From positions 84,068,683 through 84,132,682 of the forward strand of contig NC_050096.1 in assembly GCF_902167145.1 (NCBI RefSeq): a DNA stretch of 64,000 nucleotides. The letters run 5' to 3'. The notes under the pieces are model-generated. The model saw only the letters and a program-made list of their open reading frames with translations. It searched no databases and was not told the DNA's origin. The translations under genes were made by a program, and so were the position numbers. Each line of letters begins with the position of its first letter. Position 1 is the stretch's first letter. Source of the DNA: Zea mays (Eukaryota > Streptophyta > Magnoliopsida > Poales > Poaceae). Shown here piece by piece: positions 1-13,600 of the stretch.

Positions 1-631
1 CAAGGCAACATGAAACGTTAATAATTAAAGACCTTCGTCCTTCGAAGCATTATCTCCCTTAGGATATAATGATCTTCAGACGAAGGTTATGAAGGACATA
101 CCTTCATCATCTCAATATATAATAATGAAAGTAGAAGCATATGAAACATGGAAAATAACATGAATAATCATATGACATCTTTAGAATATTTTTATTATAT
201 CATCATAAATAAACATGAACAATATTGAATTACATTTATATCTTCGTCTTGACAGAAGGTGAAAATCCAAGTGTAACGTGCGAGTGAATACAAGTCAGCG
301 TGAATAGTACGGTGCTACTGTTCATCTATTTATAGGCACAGGACACAACCTGTGTAAAATTACATCCATTCCCTTTATATTTACTGTTGACTTAAGGACA
401 ATCTATCGAGGACTAGATAGCCTTTTCCTCTTTAAGTCGGTTTCATATCCCGCCGCTGAGCCGAAGCTTCTCTATGTGTATCTTCGAAACCGCTTCAGCC
501 TTCTCCCAGACCATGCTTTTCATATTGTGTACAGCTTTATTCCGAGGCCGAAGGTCCCTGTGAATGTATCATACTTGGAAAACATGTTAGTTGTGTTTTT
601 GAGGACCTTCGGAAGATGAAGGCCCCCAACA
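1..631 (-). mobile_element. Partial LTR of a minus-oriented gypsy element (cinful/zeon-like)
   Basis: Read on the minus strand, an LTR starts at 631 with TGTTGGGGGCCTTC and runs left past the window edge. By comparison with the Grande LTR at 14996, about 40 bp of its 3' end lies outside. Shared blocks include the stretch around 45-75 (TATCTCCCTTAGGATATAAT) and the TATA region. It sits within the last bases of the copia A 5' LTR. Because the LTR start faces copia A, this is either the 5' LTR of a complete element lying to the left or a solo LTR. The family name is from memory; the LTR identity is firm. Confidence 0.75.
327..334 (-). promoter_or_regulatory. TATA box of the cinful/zeon-like LTR
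   Basis: The minus strand reads CCTATAAATAGATGAACAGT, matching in place and sequence the TATA region of the Grande LTR (15234-15241). It is the expected core promoter between U3 and R. Confidence 0.6.
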
Positions 632-651
632 CCCCCTCTAGGCAACTTTCA
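632..651 (+). repeat. Last 20 bp of the copia A 5' LTR
   Basis: CCCCCTCTAGGCAACTTTCA matches the end of the 3' LTR at 40325-40344 except for one substitution. The rest of this LTR was displaced to the left by the gypsy LTR insertion at 631/632. Confidence 0.8.
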
Positions 652-653
652 AT

Positions 654-666
654 TGGTATCAGAACC
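654..666 (+). other. Copia A primer-binding site
   Basis: TGGTATCAGAACC lies two bases after the LTR end. It is a slightly decayed form of TGGTATCAGAGC, which pairs with the 3' end of initiator methionine tRNA and primes minus-strand synthesis in most plant copia elements. Copia C keeps the intact form at 60158. Confidence 0.8.
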
Positions 667-700
667 AGTGCTTCATTAAGAGTTTAACCAACTCGAAGTG

Positions 701-3060
701 ATGTCTAGAGATCACGCCTAGAGGGAGATTATGACCGGCGACAAGTCTGCAAGCTCGGGGAGGACTCTCTCAAGGGAGTTCGACAACAAACACAAGGAGT
801 AATCCTCTTCCTCCATCAAGTCACATCGAAAAGGTGACAAGAATAAGATGAAAAAGGTGGTCTACTACGAGACCGACTCTTCGTCACCCTCCACATCAAG
901 CTCCGAGTCATCCGTCGCTTCTAAGCGCCATGAGCGCAAGGAGTATAGTAAGATGCCTCTTCGCTATCCCCGTATTTCAAAGTGCGTTCCAATACTCTCT
1001 GTTCCCCTAGGCAAACCACCATATTTTGATGGTTAAGATTATTGTATGTGGAGTGATAAAATGAGGCATCATCTAACCTCACTCCACGAAAGCATATGGG
1101 ACATAGTTGAATTTGGAGCGCAGGTACCACAAGTGGGGGACAAGGATTACGACTCGGATGAGGCCGCCCAAATTAGGCACTTTAACTCTCAAGCCACATC
1201 TATACTCCTCGCCTCCATGTGTCAAGAGGAATATAGCAAGGGTTAAAGAGCGCCAAAGAAATTTGGGATGTCCTCAAATCCGCGCACGAAGGGGACGAGG
1301 TGACCAAGATCACCAAGCGCAAGACGATCGAGGGGGAGCTCGATTGATTCGTCCTCAACAAAGGAGAAGAGCCGCAAGCAATGTACAACCAGCTCAAGAC
1401 GATGGTCAACCAAGTGCACAACCTCGGGAACACAAACTGAGATGACCATGAAATGGTCAAGGTTATTCTAAGATCCCTTGTTTTTCATAATCCTACTCAA
1501 GTTCAATTAATACGTGGGGATCCTAGATATAAACTAATGTCTCCTGAGGAGGTTATTGGCAAGTTTATGAGCTTTGAACTTATGATCAAAGACTCCAAAC
1601 ACATTGTCAACTTGGAGCAAGGCGCCACCTCCACACCCGAGGTGCAACCCATCGCATTCAAAGCGATGGAAGAAGAGAAGAAGGAGTCTACATCAAGTAG
1701 GTTTCCAATCAACGCCTCCAAGCTCGACAACAAGGAAATGACGCTCATCATCAAGAGCTTCCGCCAAATCCTCAAGCAAAGAAGGGGGAGGGACTACAAG
1801 TCTCGCTCCAAGAAGGTGTGCTACCGGTGTGGTAAGTCCGGTCACTTTATTTCTAAATGTCCAATTTCTAATGGAAGTGACAGGGACGACGACAAGAAGG
1901 GGAAGAAGAAGGAGAAGAAGAGATACTTCAAGCAGAAGGGCAGCCATGCCCACATATGTTGGGGATGGGACTCCGAAGAGAGCTCCATCGACTCCTCCTC
2001 TGACGAGGACGCCGCCAACATCACCGTCAACAAGGGCCTCCTCTTCCCCAACGTCGGCCATAAGTGTCTCTTGGCTAAGGACGGCAAGAAAAAGAAGGTA
2101 CACACTAGAGCCACCCCCAAATATACAACATCTAGTGATGATGGTAGCTCTAGCGATAGTGAAGATAATGTCTCTCTTTGCCAACCTTAGCATGGACCAA
2201 AAGAAAAAATTAAATGAATTAATTGAAGCCATTAATGAGAAGGATGAACTCTTGAATAGCCAAGAGGACTTCCTCATTAAAGAATACAAAAAATTGTTAA
2301 ACTGAAAAATGCTTATGCTCAGGAAGTAGAAAAATGTGAAAACTTAACTAAGAAGCTTAGCATTTGTCATGATTCAATTTCTAGTCTTAGAAATGAAAAT
2401 GCTAGTTTAGTTTCTAAGGTTAAAGAATTGAATGTTTGCAATGATTCTATTTCCTGTCTTAGAGATGAGAATGTTAGATTAAATGCTAAGATAGAGGAAT
2501 TAAATGCTTGCAAACCATCTACATCTACTGTTGAGCATGTTTCTATTTGCACTAGATGTAGAGACATTAATGTTGAAGCTATATATGATCACCTTGTCAC
2601 GATTAAAAAACAAAAAGATCACATAGCTAAATTAACTACTAAAATTACCGAGCATGAACTAGAAAATGAAAAATTTAAATTTGCTAGAAGCATGCTTTAT
2701 AATGGGAGACGCCCTGGCATTAAGGATGGCATTGGTTTCCAATAGGGGAGCAATGTCAAGCTTAATGCCCCTAAAAGATAGTCTAATTTTGTTAAGGGCA
2801 AGGCTCCCATGGTTCAGGATAGTGAAGGATACATTTTATACCCTACTAACTATCCTGAGCACAAAATTAGGAAGATTCATGCTAGGAAACCTCACAATGT
2901 TTCTCAGCATGCATTTATGTACAAAAATGAGGCTTCTAGCTCTAGGCATACCACACATGTTAAAATGTCTAGAAAGAAACTTGTGTTTGGGTACCCAAGG
3001 TGCTTGTTTCTAATGTGAAAGGACCCAAGACCGTTTGGGTACCTAAGAACAAGGCCTAAA
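701..3060 (+). pseudogene. gag: Copia A gag (broken)
   Basis: This encoded the capsid/nucleocapsid polyprotein. The probable start is ATG 701, at the same place as ATG 60204 in copia C. Stops follow at 719 (TAG), 800 (TAA), 1034 (TAA) and 1244, then a frameshift before the open stretch 1453-2190. A zinc knuckle of form C-X2-C-X4-H-X4-C is clear at 1819-1860 (CYRCGKSGHFISKC), followed by Lys/Glu-rich and Asp/Ser-rich segments. From about 2200 to 2740 the frame, shifted again, encodes repeated Asn/Leu/Lys-rich helices that look like coiled coil. The long acidic and coiled-coil C-terminal extension is typical of Sirevirus gag. No functional protein is possible. Confidence 0.82.
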
Positions 3061-4375
3061 ATTGTTTTGTAGGTTTATGCATCCGGTGGCTCAAGTTGGA
3101 TAATCGATAGCGGGTGCACAAACCACATGACAGGGGAGAAAAGAATGTTCTCCTCCTATGAGAAAAATGGACGATCCCCAACGAGCTATCACATTCGGGG
3201 ATAGAAATCAAGGTTTGGTCAAAGGTTTGGGTAAAATAGCTATATCTCCTGACCATTCCATTTCAAATGTTTTTCTTGTAGATTCTTTAGACTACAATTT
3301 GCTTTTTGTTTCTCAATTATGCAAAATGGGCTACAACTGTCTATTTACAGACGTAAGTGTTACTGTCTTTAGAAGGAGTGATGATTCAGTAGCATTTAAG
3401 GGAGTGATAGAAGGGCAGTTATATTTAGTTGATTTTAATGATAACAAAGCTGAACTTGACACTTGCTTAATTGCTAAGACTAATATGGGCTGGCTCTGGC
3501 ATCGTCGACTTGCCCATGTTCGGATGAAGAATCTCCACAAACTTCTAAAGGGAGAGCACATTTTAGGACTAACAAATGTTCATTTTGAGAAAGAAAGGGT
3601 TTGTAGCGCATGCCAACCAGGAAAGCAGGTTGGAGCCCACCATCCATACAAGAACATCATGACTACTGACAGGCCGCTCAAGCTACTCCACATGGATTTA
3701 TTCGGCCTGATAGCTTACATAAGCATCAACGGGAGTAAGTACTGTCTAGTTATTGTGGATGATTATTCTCGCTTCACTCGGTTGTTCCTTTTGCAGGAAA
3801 AATCACAAACCCAAGATACCTTGAAAGGATTCTTGAGACGAGCTCAAAATGAGTTCGGATTAAGGATCAAAAAGATAAGAAGCGATAATGGGACGGAGTT
3901 CAAGAATTCTCAAATTGAAGTTTTCTTGAGGATGAGGGGATCAAGCATGAGTTCTCTTCTCTCTACACACCTCAACAAAATGGTGTAGTGGAGAGGAAGA
4001 ATAGAACTATACTAGACATGGCAAGGACCATGCTTGATGAGTACAATACTCTGGACCGGTTTTGGGCTAAGGCGATTAACACTGCCTGCTACTCCGTCAA
4101 CCAGTTATATCTTCACCGAATCCTCAAGAAGACATCATATGAATTACTCACCGGTAAAAAGCCCAATGTTTCATATTTTAGAGTCTTTGGGAGTAAATGC
4201 TTTATTCTTATTAAGAGAGGTAGGAAATCTAAATTTGCTCCTAAAGTTGTAGAAGGCTTTTTACTTGGTTATGACTCAAACACAAGGGCATATAGAGTCT
4301 TCAACAAATCCACTGGATTGGTTAAGGTTTCTTGTGACATTGTGTTTGATGAGACTAATGGCTCCTAAGTGGAGC
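3061..4375 (+). pseudogene. pol: Copia A pol, part 1: protease and integrase (broken)
   Basis: The aspartic protease motif reads WIIDSGCTNHMTG, with the catalytic Asp codon at 3106-3108. A frameshift near 3160-3170 leads to the open stretch ending at 3988. That stretch holds the integrase zinc finger (HRRLAH ... CSAC, about 3499-3615) and the first two catalytic acids (HMDLFG near 3690, RSDNGTEF near 3880). A second frameshift near 3925 moves the third acid (VVERKNR, near 3990) into the frame of 3988-4368, which continues into the GKKPNVSYFRVFG region. A TAA at 4366 ends it, 8 bp before the target duplication of the next insertion. The frame resumes at 14294. Confidence 0.88.
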
Positions 4376-4380
4376 AAGTT

Positions 4381-7300
4381 TGTCACACCCGGTTTTGGAA
4401 GGTAAACCGAATGCGAACCATGTACGTGCCAGGATCAGAAATTCACGTACACGACGATTACATAAATGACTCATCATAGCACAATGCTTCGAATAACAAT
4501 AAAGAGTAAGTAATAATATTAAAGACTAGAGTCATTTACATAATATAATCAAAGTACACAGAATAGAAACGTAGCCAACGTAAATTAACCCACCACAGGC
4601 AGCTGACTGGGGGAGGTCGCTAGCCTAATCCTCGAACTCGTCGAAGTCATGGAACTCCTAGAGATCCGCCTCGACACCTTCTCCTTTACCTGAGCATAGA
4701 TTGCACCAAAGGCAACCTGGTGTTTTGTGAAAGCAAGGGTGAGTACACATCAACGTACTCAGCAACTGTCCCGTTTGGCTGAAGTGGACTAGCTTTATGT
4801 GGGGTTAAGCTCAAGTAGTTGCTTTTAGTTGGTCAAGTATTTATTATTAGTGGAAGCCAACTTTTATCATATAACCAACCCATGAACCATTTCCTCATCG
4901 AGGAACATCATTATCATCATCGAACCAAAATCATAAATAGAACCATTGTATATCGAACCATCTATATCTCTAATCAAAGAGGATCCCAAGGCCGCTCATA
5001 ACCGTGAGCACGGCTGATATATCAGTTTCTAACCCTCTACAGAGGTCGCACACTTTACCCACAAGCCGTGATTCCCATTCTGCCCGGAGATCATGACTCT
5101 CCATTGATCACTACCAAGGTGACCTAGCAGAGTCTCACTACGTAGCCTTTACAAAGATTTCCAAGAGGTCATAGCCGCCCGTTAGGTTTCTCCAGTTTGA
5201 TAAACATAGTACATCTCCCCAGAGGAAGGGTGACTAACAAAACCAAATCAAAGAACCTCTGCAACCAGCCTCGGCAGAGCAAGTACTGTGCCTGGACCCC
5301 ATTGACGGCCCTACGGCGAAGCCAACTACTCCTCTGGTTCCTCTAATTAATCAGCTAAGGGCGTCCCATTCCACCCTCATGGTTGCACTGTTATCCCGGG
5401 CTGTCACTCCCCGAACAGGTCCTTACGGAGAGGCACTCAAGAAAACAGCCTGAGCCCCCTTTAGTGCCACAAGCTCATCCTCATCGTATCCAGAATAGAA
5501 ACATCGTATCATAAAGTAATTCTCATCATGTTCATTGATTAGAGTAAAGCACTAGCATAGAGCTAACCATGATAACCCGAAAGGTAAACAAGGACAAGGT
5601 AAATAGAAAGCTAGTAAATCCTTAGGTTTCAATTAAGTAGTGCGGGACAGTGAATTATAAGTAGATAGGACATAATGGGTCAGAGGACACTTGCCTTCAC
5701 CAAACAGATGCTCAGGGTCTTCGATCTCGTAGAACTCGAAGAGTTCGATCACTTGGTCACCATGCTTGATCGTCGATTCCTCGAAGCTTAGAAACGCATC
5801 GCGATCTAATCGCAGCGCGAAGCGAAGACGAACAGGCACAAGCAAACAAACATATACATATGCATAAGAACATTACACCATACAATATAAAACGTAATAA
5901 AATATGCAAAACAAAATAGAGTGCGTTACTACAGTCACGCGAGGAAAAAGAAATGCGACAGTCGAAGCTACGGTCGAGAAGTTAACGAGTTTAGGCTAAA
6001 CAAATATTAACTATCACATTTAATTCGACATTATTGAATATAAATAATATCTACCATTTAGTTCGATTAATCCGATATACTAACAATTATCGGCTAAATA
6101 AGTAAATTAATTAATATGAGCAATTATAAACGAGGCGAATTAACTACGCATGACAAAGTGCACGAAACAGCGCAACGGTGTGCAAAAGGCACGTGCGAAC
6201 AACGTGCCGACACACGCGACTTAGCCCGCAGACGACGCGCGGCGGCGCAAACGCGACACGCGAGAAAAACTAAATAGATGTTGTGTTTACCTTAAACAAA
6301 TATTAGTCAAAAACATTACAGTTGCCATTAATCACATTAACTTGTATTTATAAAAGCGCAAATTAAAATTATAAATTAGTTTTAATTAAATTGTTACTCT
6401 AATAAATATCGGATGAACAAATAATTAACTAATTAAGTAAAACTTGTATCATGATAAAATAGTATTTTTAATATGTGCGCGACATTGTTACACAGCTAAC
6501 ATGACTGGAACAGAATAAATCAGACGTCTAACGCAAGAGTTAGGGCCACGGAACAACTGGGTGATGTGGCAAAAATATATTGGTCGAATGGTGGCCATGC
6601 ATACAGCCACAGGACAAGCTAGCACAAAAAATTGCATGCATCAGATCGGATCCCACGTGTGGCCAAACACAAACCAGCAGATTGGACCAACCATGGGGCG
6701 CCAAGTGGCCATGCATGGGCATGCGTTGGGAAAGCCGTTTCCAGTTGCGGCCAGGAAAACAATTGCATTGTTCACTTGTTCGCATGCTGCATTCCGCATG
6801 TGGGTAGGAGTGGGACCCACAAATGGTTCCTTCTTCCTTGTGACGCATTAACTGCAACAGCCAAGGAAAAAACGGATCGCGCGGGCCATGGCGGGATGGC
6901 TGCAGCCGCCGGGCACACACGGTGGCCGAGCAAGAAGCACGGCAGGGCTGCTGTTGCTCGCCGGAGTAGTCGTGCGGGGTTAGCTCTACTCACATGCGGT
7001 CAGGCTCCAGAGGTCGATGGTGCTGCAGCCAGGGTGGGTTGCGGTAGCGTGGCGTCCGCCGAACTCCGGCAGCGCGGCTCTACAGCGACTAGGACTAGCA
7101 TAGGGGGCGGGCTGGTTGTGGGCTCAGCGCAGGCGTAGAAGAGCTCGCGCCTACCATGGGAGGCAGTCGGGCGCAGGGGGCTGGGTAGACAGGAGGGAAT
7201 GCTGACCTTGGCGTGTGATGGCGAGGTCGGACGCACGACGGACGACGAGGCGAGCCAACGACGAACGGCGAAACGTGGATGCGTACAGTGATAGCTGGTG

Positions 7301-7982
7301 CTGCACAAGCGCACGGACGCCACGGGCACGTGATGGGACACCAGGCGGCGGACGACGTCGAGGCTATTCCGGGCGGCGGCGGCGGAGGCAATTGCCGCGC
7401 ACTGCGAGGTGGTCTGGGCGTAGAGCAGCTCTGGCATGAGGAAGGAGCAGAGCCAGTGGTGGTTCCGGGTCTTAGGCGCGAGCGTCACGGGGGCAGTTAC
7501 TGATCTCCCTTGCGTCGTGGCCAATACAATCGTGGAAGAGGTTACGGGGAAGAAAATCAGGATGGCGGATGGGCCCCACGGCGCTGAGCTTGCGCAGGCA
7601 CGGGCGCACGACCATATGGTCGGCCATGCTGGATGCTAGACCAAAGGAAATTTGTTTTCTTTTTTATTTCTTATGTATATGAATATATATGTATATTTAT
7701 ATGAATAAATTTATTTATATTAGATTATGCCTAGATGATTTAAACTCGACAGTTTTTTTCTTCCACGCGTGAAAACATCCAAGATCACTTTTTTAGCAAA
7801 CAAAAATAGTGCTTTGAGATGAAATGCAACACAAATATTTATTCAAAATAACACTTGTATAGTCCAGATTATCTACCCATTTTAAGGAAAAAAAATAAAA
7901 GAGAAAATGAAAATGAAACGTAACACCTGAATTTGGTGGATATTAGGAAATAAATTTTATACTCTAAATTCAGGGTGTTACA
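4381..7982 (-). repeat. 3' LTR of the LARD-like element (left copy)
   Basis: This copy is almost identical to 10686-14288 along its whole length. Differences are scattered single bases, for example in CACACCCGGTTT against CACACCCGATTT at the outer end. It has the same composition blocks as the other copy and no coding motif. Confidence 0.88.
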
Positions 7983-8639
7983 AATCTAACACCCTTAACA
8001 GGAATCTCGCCCCCGAGATTCAAGAAGAAGCTTGTAAGAAAACAAGGTTGGTTCATAGACTGTTCACGGCTTTCTTGAGTTGACTTTGAATCTGCAAGCT
8101 TAACTTGTGGATTGGTTGCTTTGACCTTCAGATGTTCACGACCCATTGATGCAATTCTTGAGGAACTCTTGGACCTGTGGGTTAGGACCCATGCACGCTT
8201 TCGCTGCGCTGCTCTGATCTTGTTGGTTGATGTTGATTGCATTGTATTCATTGGGGTTAGCGGCTAACCCCCTTAACACGAGCGTTGGTACCCACTTGGT
8301 GAAAACGTCGTTGACTCTCATCTCGATTGATTAAGAGAAGTTGGAGGATGCCAACCGGACAGGTGCAAGAGGAAAGGCTACATATAGAAAAGGTAAGCAT
8401 AGATGGGTTAAAGAGAGAAAAGGGAGAGCACCCAACTATCTAACTCTATGGCACTCAGCTAGTAAACTGATGTCATTGCGGACCAAGGGCCACAACACAC
8501 CAACACTCATCACAAAGAAGCAAATCAGTCATCACACAAAGACAAACAACACAAGCATACAACAACAAACATCTCGTTGCTATATGTAACTTTTAATTAA
8601 ATGGTGGTCTTTCCTTACCAAGGGGAAACTATTCTAAGG

Positions 8640-10150
8640 CCATCGAAAGGCAAGGGGAATAATAAGACATACATAATAGGGGCATGAGCACTATAAAGGA
8701 TGGAGCTAAAGCAAGGATTGTAACCGATAGGGGAGAGAATGCAACCAAGGTCAAGATAGGTAAAACACCATTCTCAAATCGAGATGGAAAAGATGATATT
8801 TCAAAAGGTAGGCATAAGATAACATCATGGAAAGATCTAGAGATTACAAAGGTAAGGGAGGTGAAAGGCAAAATCACACCAAAAGATAGAGTTAGGACAA
8901 GACTTGCAACGCGACAGAGGAAAAAGGGAATGAACAAGAGCGGGATGGGTAAGACATCACTCTTGAAATGAAATGGGGGGAGGCGACTTTAAAATGCAGG
9001 TACATGATAAGCATCAAAGTAAAGATCGAGGGATGGCAAGGGTTAAGGTGATAATGGACAAACACACAACAAAGGATGTATTTTAGACAAAACTTGCAAG
9101 GCGTCAAAGAAAGGGGAGCAGTCAATGGTGAAATAGGTGAGACATTATCCTCGAACAAGGATGGAAAAGAGAAGGCTTCAAAAGGTAGGTTCAAGGTAAG
9201 CAGGAGGGCAAGGGCATAGGTATCACGAGGGTTTTAAAGGTAATAACGGACAAGGACGTAGGGGAGGAGGTAAATAGGCATAAGGCAAAGGATATAAGTA
9301 CCATAAATGGAAAATGACAGGGTACGTCCAAGGGCCAGATAAGTAAACTACCACTCTCCAATTGAAATGGAAGAGAGGAGAATTTTAAAGAGCCAAAATA
9401 AAGATGAGTATCAAGGCAAGATCGATGGATGACAAGGAGATGGTGATAGCAACTAAAACACACAACAAAGGATGGAATTAAGACAAAACCTATAAGACAA
9501 CAAGGAGTGAAAAGAAATCAAGGGAGAGATAGGTAACTCACAGCTCTCAAACTGGGTTGAAAGAAAGGGGAGACTTTTAAAGGATAAGTTCAAGGTAAGA
9601 ATTAAGGTAGAAGTCAGATATCACAAGGGTCATAGGTGATGATAGACAAGGGTATGGGAGAAAAGATGAAGGCAACTGAAGAGCCAGTGGTATGAGTACC
9701 ACAAGGAATGGAGTCACGTCCAGGCTTTCACGTGATAAAGAAGAGGATATTGCCAAGGGTAGGATAAGTAAAACACTGCTCTTAAATTTGGATAGGAGAT
9801 TGGAGATTTTAGATAACAGACGTAATGTCATCACCAAGGTAAGATCAAAAAATGAGAGAGGTAAAGGCAATGAATAGCAAAAGCACAACAAAGAATAGAG
9901 TTAAAACTCGCAAGCGACACAGAAGAGGATACGACCAAGGGAAAGTCGGTATGTTGCAACTCTCAGATTGAGATGGAAGAGAGGAGATTTTAAAGGGTAG
10001 GTATAAGATAAACATCAAGTAATATATAGATGTGTCAAAGGTGAAGGTGATAATGACAAAGGATAGAGTTAAGGCAAGACTCTCGAAGTGGCGAAGTGGA
10101 GAAAACAATCAAGGGTAAGGTCGGTATGGTTCCAACAGAAAGGTTGAAGT
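8640..10150. repeat. Degenerate tandem array of about 190 bp units
   Basis: A motif of the form GATAGGTAAAACACCACTCTC, followed by a sequence like AAATGGAGATGG, recurs at about 8755, 8944, 9131, 9338, 9528, 9762, 9944 and 10119. Spacings run from about 175 to 235 bp. A second motif (CAAAGGATAGAGTTAAGACA and variants) recurs between them at about 8880, 9071, 9288, 9467, 9890 and 10058. Identity between units is moderate, so the array is older than the last transposition. Confidence 0.75.
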
Positions 10151-10669
10151 AAAAATTCATTACTCAGGGAAGTTACAAGGAAACAGCGAGATCACCAAGG
10201 ATGTGCAAAATAAAATGATGGCTCATGGATCATAAAGAATCAGGGGTGGTCAAGGACATGTTAACTGAAATGTCTAAGTAGGCAGTAGAAATTTAGAGGC
10301 AATTATTTGAAACAAAAGTATTGAAGGGATACAAGCATGTCAATACCAAGGGACTAGATATGGTCACATGGTAGCAATTTAATTTAATAATGTAATAGAA
10401 AAGAATCCTAAAAGACAAGAGGGTTATGGTCAGGGGGCATCTACAAAGATGTCGCAAGCACAAGAGTAAGATTAGATCTAATAGATTGAGAAAGGTTAGA
10501 CCATAATAGAATAAAGTACTTTTGGCAAGGGGGCATATAGAAGCACAATGTAGAATTAGTCGAGGTGACTAATATTTTGAAACAGCATCAAGGATGAGGT
10601 GAAGTAAAAATCAATAAGTCCTTAAAACGGCCAGTGCTACTCTAGGATAGCGGTCCTACAGTCAGCAAG

Positions 10670-10681
10670 GCTTTGATACCA
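10670..10681 (-). other. PBS of the LARD-like element
   Basis: The minus strand reads TGGTATCAAAGC four bases after the LTR end. This is a variant of the iMet-type PBS seen in Del/Tekay gypsy elements. Confidence 0.7.
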
Positions 10682-10685
10682 CTTA

Positions 10686-13600
10686 TGTCACACCCGATTT
10701 TGGAAGGTAAACCGAATGCGAACCATGTAAGTGCCAGGATCAGAAATTCACGTACACGGCGATTACATAAATGACTCATCATAGCACAATGCTTCGAATA
10801 ACAATAAAGAGTAAGTAATAATATTAAAGACTAGAGTCATTTACATAATATAATCAAAGTACACAGAATAGAAACGTAGCCAACGTAAATTAACCCACCA
10901 CAGGCAGCTGACTGGGGGAGGTCGCTAGCCTAATCCTCGAACTCGTCGAAGTCATGGAACTCCTAGAGATCCGCCTCGACACCTTCTCCTTTACCTGAGC
11001 ATAGATTGCACCAAAGGCAACCTGGTGTTTTGTGAAAGCAAGGGTGAGTACACATCAACGTACTCAGCAACTGTCTCGTTTGGCTGAAGTGGACTAGCTT
11101 TATGTGGGGTTAAGCTCAAGTAGTTGCTTTTAGTTGGTCAAGTATTTATTATTAGTGGAAGCCAACTTTTATCATATAACCAACCCATGAACCATTTCCT
11201 CATCGAGGAACATCATTATCATCATCGAACCAAAATCATAAATAGAACCATTGTATATCGAACCATCTGTATCTCTAATCAAAGAGGATCCCAAGGCCGC
11301 TTATAACCATGAGCACGGCTGATATATCAGTTTCTAACCCTCTGCAGAGGTCGCACACTTTACCCACAAGCCGTGATTCCCATTCTGCCCGGAGATCATG
11401 ACTCTCCATTGATCACTACCAAGGTGACCTAGCAGGGTCTCACTACGTAGCCTTTACAAAGATTTCCAAGAGGTCATAGCCGCCCGTTAGGTTTCTCCAG
11501 TTTGATAAACACAGTACATCTCCCCAGAGGAAGGGTGACTAACAAAACCAAATCAAAGAACCTCTGCAGCCAGCCTCGGCAGAGCAAGTACTCTGCCTGG
11601 ACCCCATTGACGGCCCTACGGCGAAGCCAACTACTCCTCTGGTTCCTCTAATTAATCAGCTAAGGGCGTCCCATTCCACCCTCATGGTTGCACTGTTATC
11701 CCGGGCTGTCACTCCCCGAACAGGTCCTTACGGAGAGGCACTCAGGAAAACAGCCTGAGCCCCCTTTAGTGCCACAAGCTCATCCTCATCGTATCCAGAA
11801 TAGAAACATCGTATCATAAAGTAATTCTCATCATGTTCATTGATTAGAGTAAAGCACTAGCATAGAGCTAACCATGATAACCCGAAAGGTAAACAAGGAC
11901 AAGGTAAATAGAAAGCTAGTAAATCCTTAGGTTTCAATTAAGTAGTGCGGGACAGTGAATTATAAGTAGATAGGACATAATGGGTCAGAGGACACTTGCC
12001 TTCACCAAACAGATGCTCAGGGTCTTCGATCTTGTAGAACTCGAAGAGTTCGATCACTTGGTCACCATGCTTGATCGTCGATTCCTCGAAGCTTAGAAAC
12101 GCATCGCGATCTAATCGCAGCACGAAGCGAAGACGAACAGGCACAAGCAAACAAACATATACATATGCATAAGAACATTACACCATACAATATAAAACGT
12201 AATAAAATATGCAAAACAAAATAGAGTGCGTTACTACAGTCACGCGAGGAAAAAGAAATGCGACAGTCGAAGCTACGGTCGAGAAGTTAACGAGTTTAGG
12301 CTAAACAAATATTAACTATCACATTTAATTCGACATTATTGAATATAAATAATATCTACCATTTAGTTCGATTAATCCGCTATACTAACAATTGTCGGCT
12401 AAATAAGTAAATTAATTAATATGAGCAATTATAAACGAGGCGAATTAACTACGCATGACAAAGCGCACGAAACAGCGCAACGGTGTGCAAAAGGCACGTG
12501 CGAACAACGTGCCGACACACGCGACTTAGCCCGCAGACGACGCGCGGCGGCGCAAACGCGACACGCGAGAAAAACTAAATAGATGTTGTGTTTACCTTAA
12601 ACAAATATTAGTCAAAAACATTACAGTTGCCATTAATTACATTAACTTGTATTTATAAAAGCGCAAATTAAAATTATAAATTAGTTTTAATTAAATTGTT
12701 ACTCTAATAAATATCGGATGAACAAATAATTAACTAATTAAGTAAAACTTGTATCATGATAAAATAGTATTTTTAATATGTGCGCGACATTGTTACACAG
12801 ATAACATGACTGGAACAGAATAAATCAGACGTCTAACGCAAGAGTTAGGGCCACGGAACAACTGGGTGATGTGGCAAAAATATATTGGTCGAATGGTGGC
12901 CATGCATACAGCCACAGGACAAGCTAGCATAGAAAATTGCATGCATCAGATCGGATCCCACGTGTGGCCAAACACAAACCAGCAGATTGGACCAACCATG
13001 GGGCGCCAAGTGGCCATGCATGGGCATGCGTTGGGAAAGCCGTTTCCAGTTGCGGCCAGGAAAACAATTGCATTGTTCACTTGTTCGCATGCTGCATTCC
13101 GCATGTGGGTAGGAGTGGGACCCACAAATGGTTCCTTCTTCCTTGTGACGCATTAACTGCAACAGCCAAGGAAAAAACGGATCGCGCGGGCCATGGCGGG
13201 ATGGCTGCAGCCGCCGGGCACACACGGTGGCCGAGCAAGAAGCACGGCAGGGCTGCTGTTGCTCGCCGGAGTAGTCGTGTGGGGTTAGCTCTACTCACAT
13301 GCGGTCAGGCTCCAGAGGTCGATGGTGCTGCAGCCAGGGTGGGTTGCGGTAGCGTGGCGTCCGCCGAACTCCGGCAGCGCGGCTCTACAGCGACTAGGAC
13401 TAGCATAGGGGGCGGGCTGGTTGTGGGCTCAGCGCAAGCGTAGAAGAGCTCGCGCCTACCATGGGAGGCAGTCGGGCGCAGGGGGCTGGGTAGACAGGAG
13501 GGAATGCTGACCTTGGCATGTGATGGCGAGGTCGGACGCACGACGGACGACGAGGCGAGCCAATGACGAACGGCGAAACGTGGATGCGTACAGTGATAGC

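Larger units (their letters stand above)
7983..10685 (-). other. Internal region of the LARD-like element, no coding capacity
   Basis: It lacks protease, RT, RNase H and integrase motifs. Its left edge (7983-8040) reads on the minus strand as a PPT-like TTAAGGGTGTTAGATT preceded by a CTCGGGGGCGAG palindrome; the same layout occurs at 58798-58840 beside the level 0 LTR. The middle is a degenerate tandem array (about 8640-10150). The stretch 10150-10670 is A- and G-rich on the plus strand without a recognisable feature. Confidence 0.75.

Noticed and set aside
653..666. tRNA-like match (TGGTATCAGA)
   Set aside because: It is only the primer-binding site complementary to a tRNA 3' end; no cloverleaf can be formed around it, and none was found elsewhere in the window.
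6540..7639. Overlapping open frames of 60-174 codons on both strands in the GC-rich part of the LARD-like LTR (and copies at 12845-13944)
   Set aside because: They occur in LTR sequence in several frames at once, are Arg/Ala/Gly/Pro-rich, and match no known family. Presence in both LTRs follows from the duplication and is no evidence of coding.
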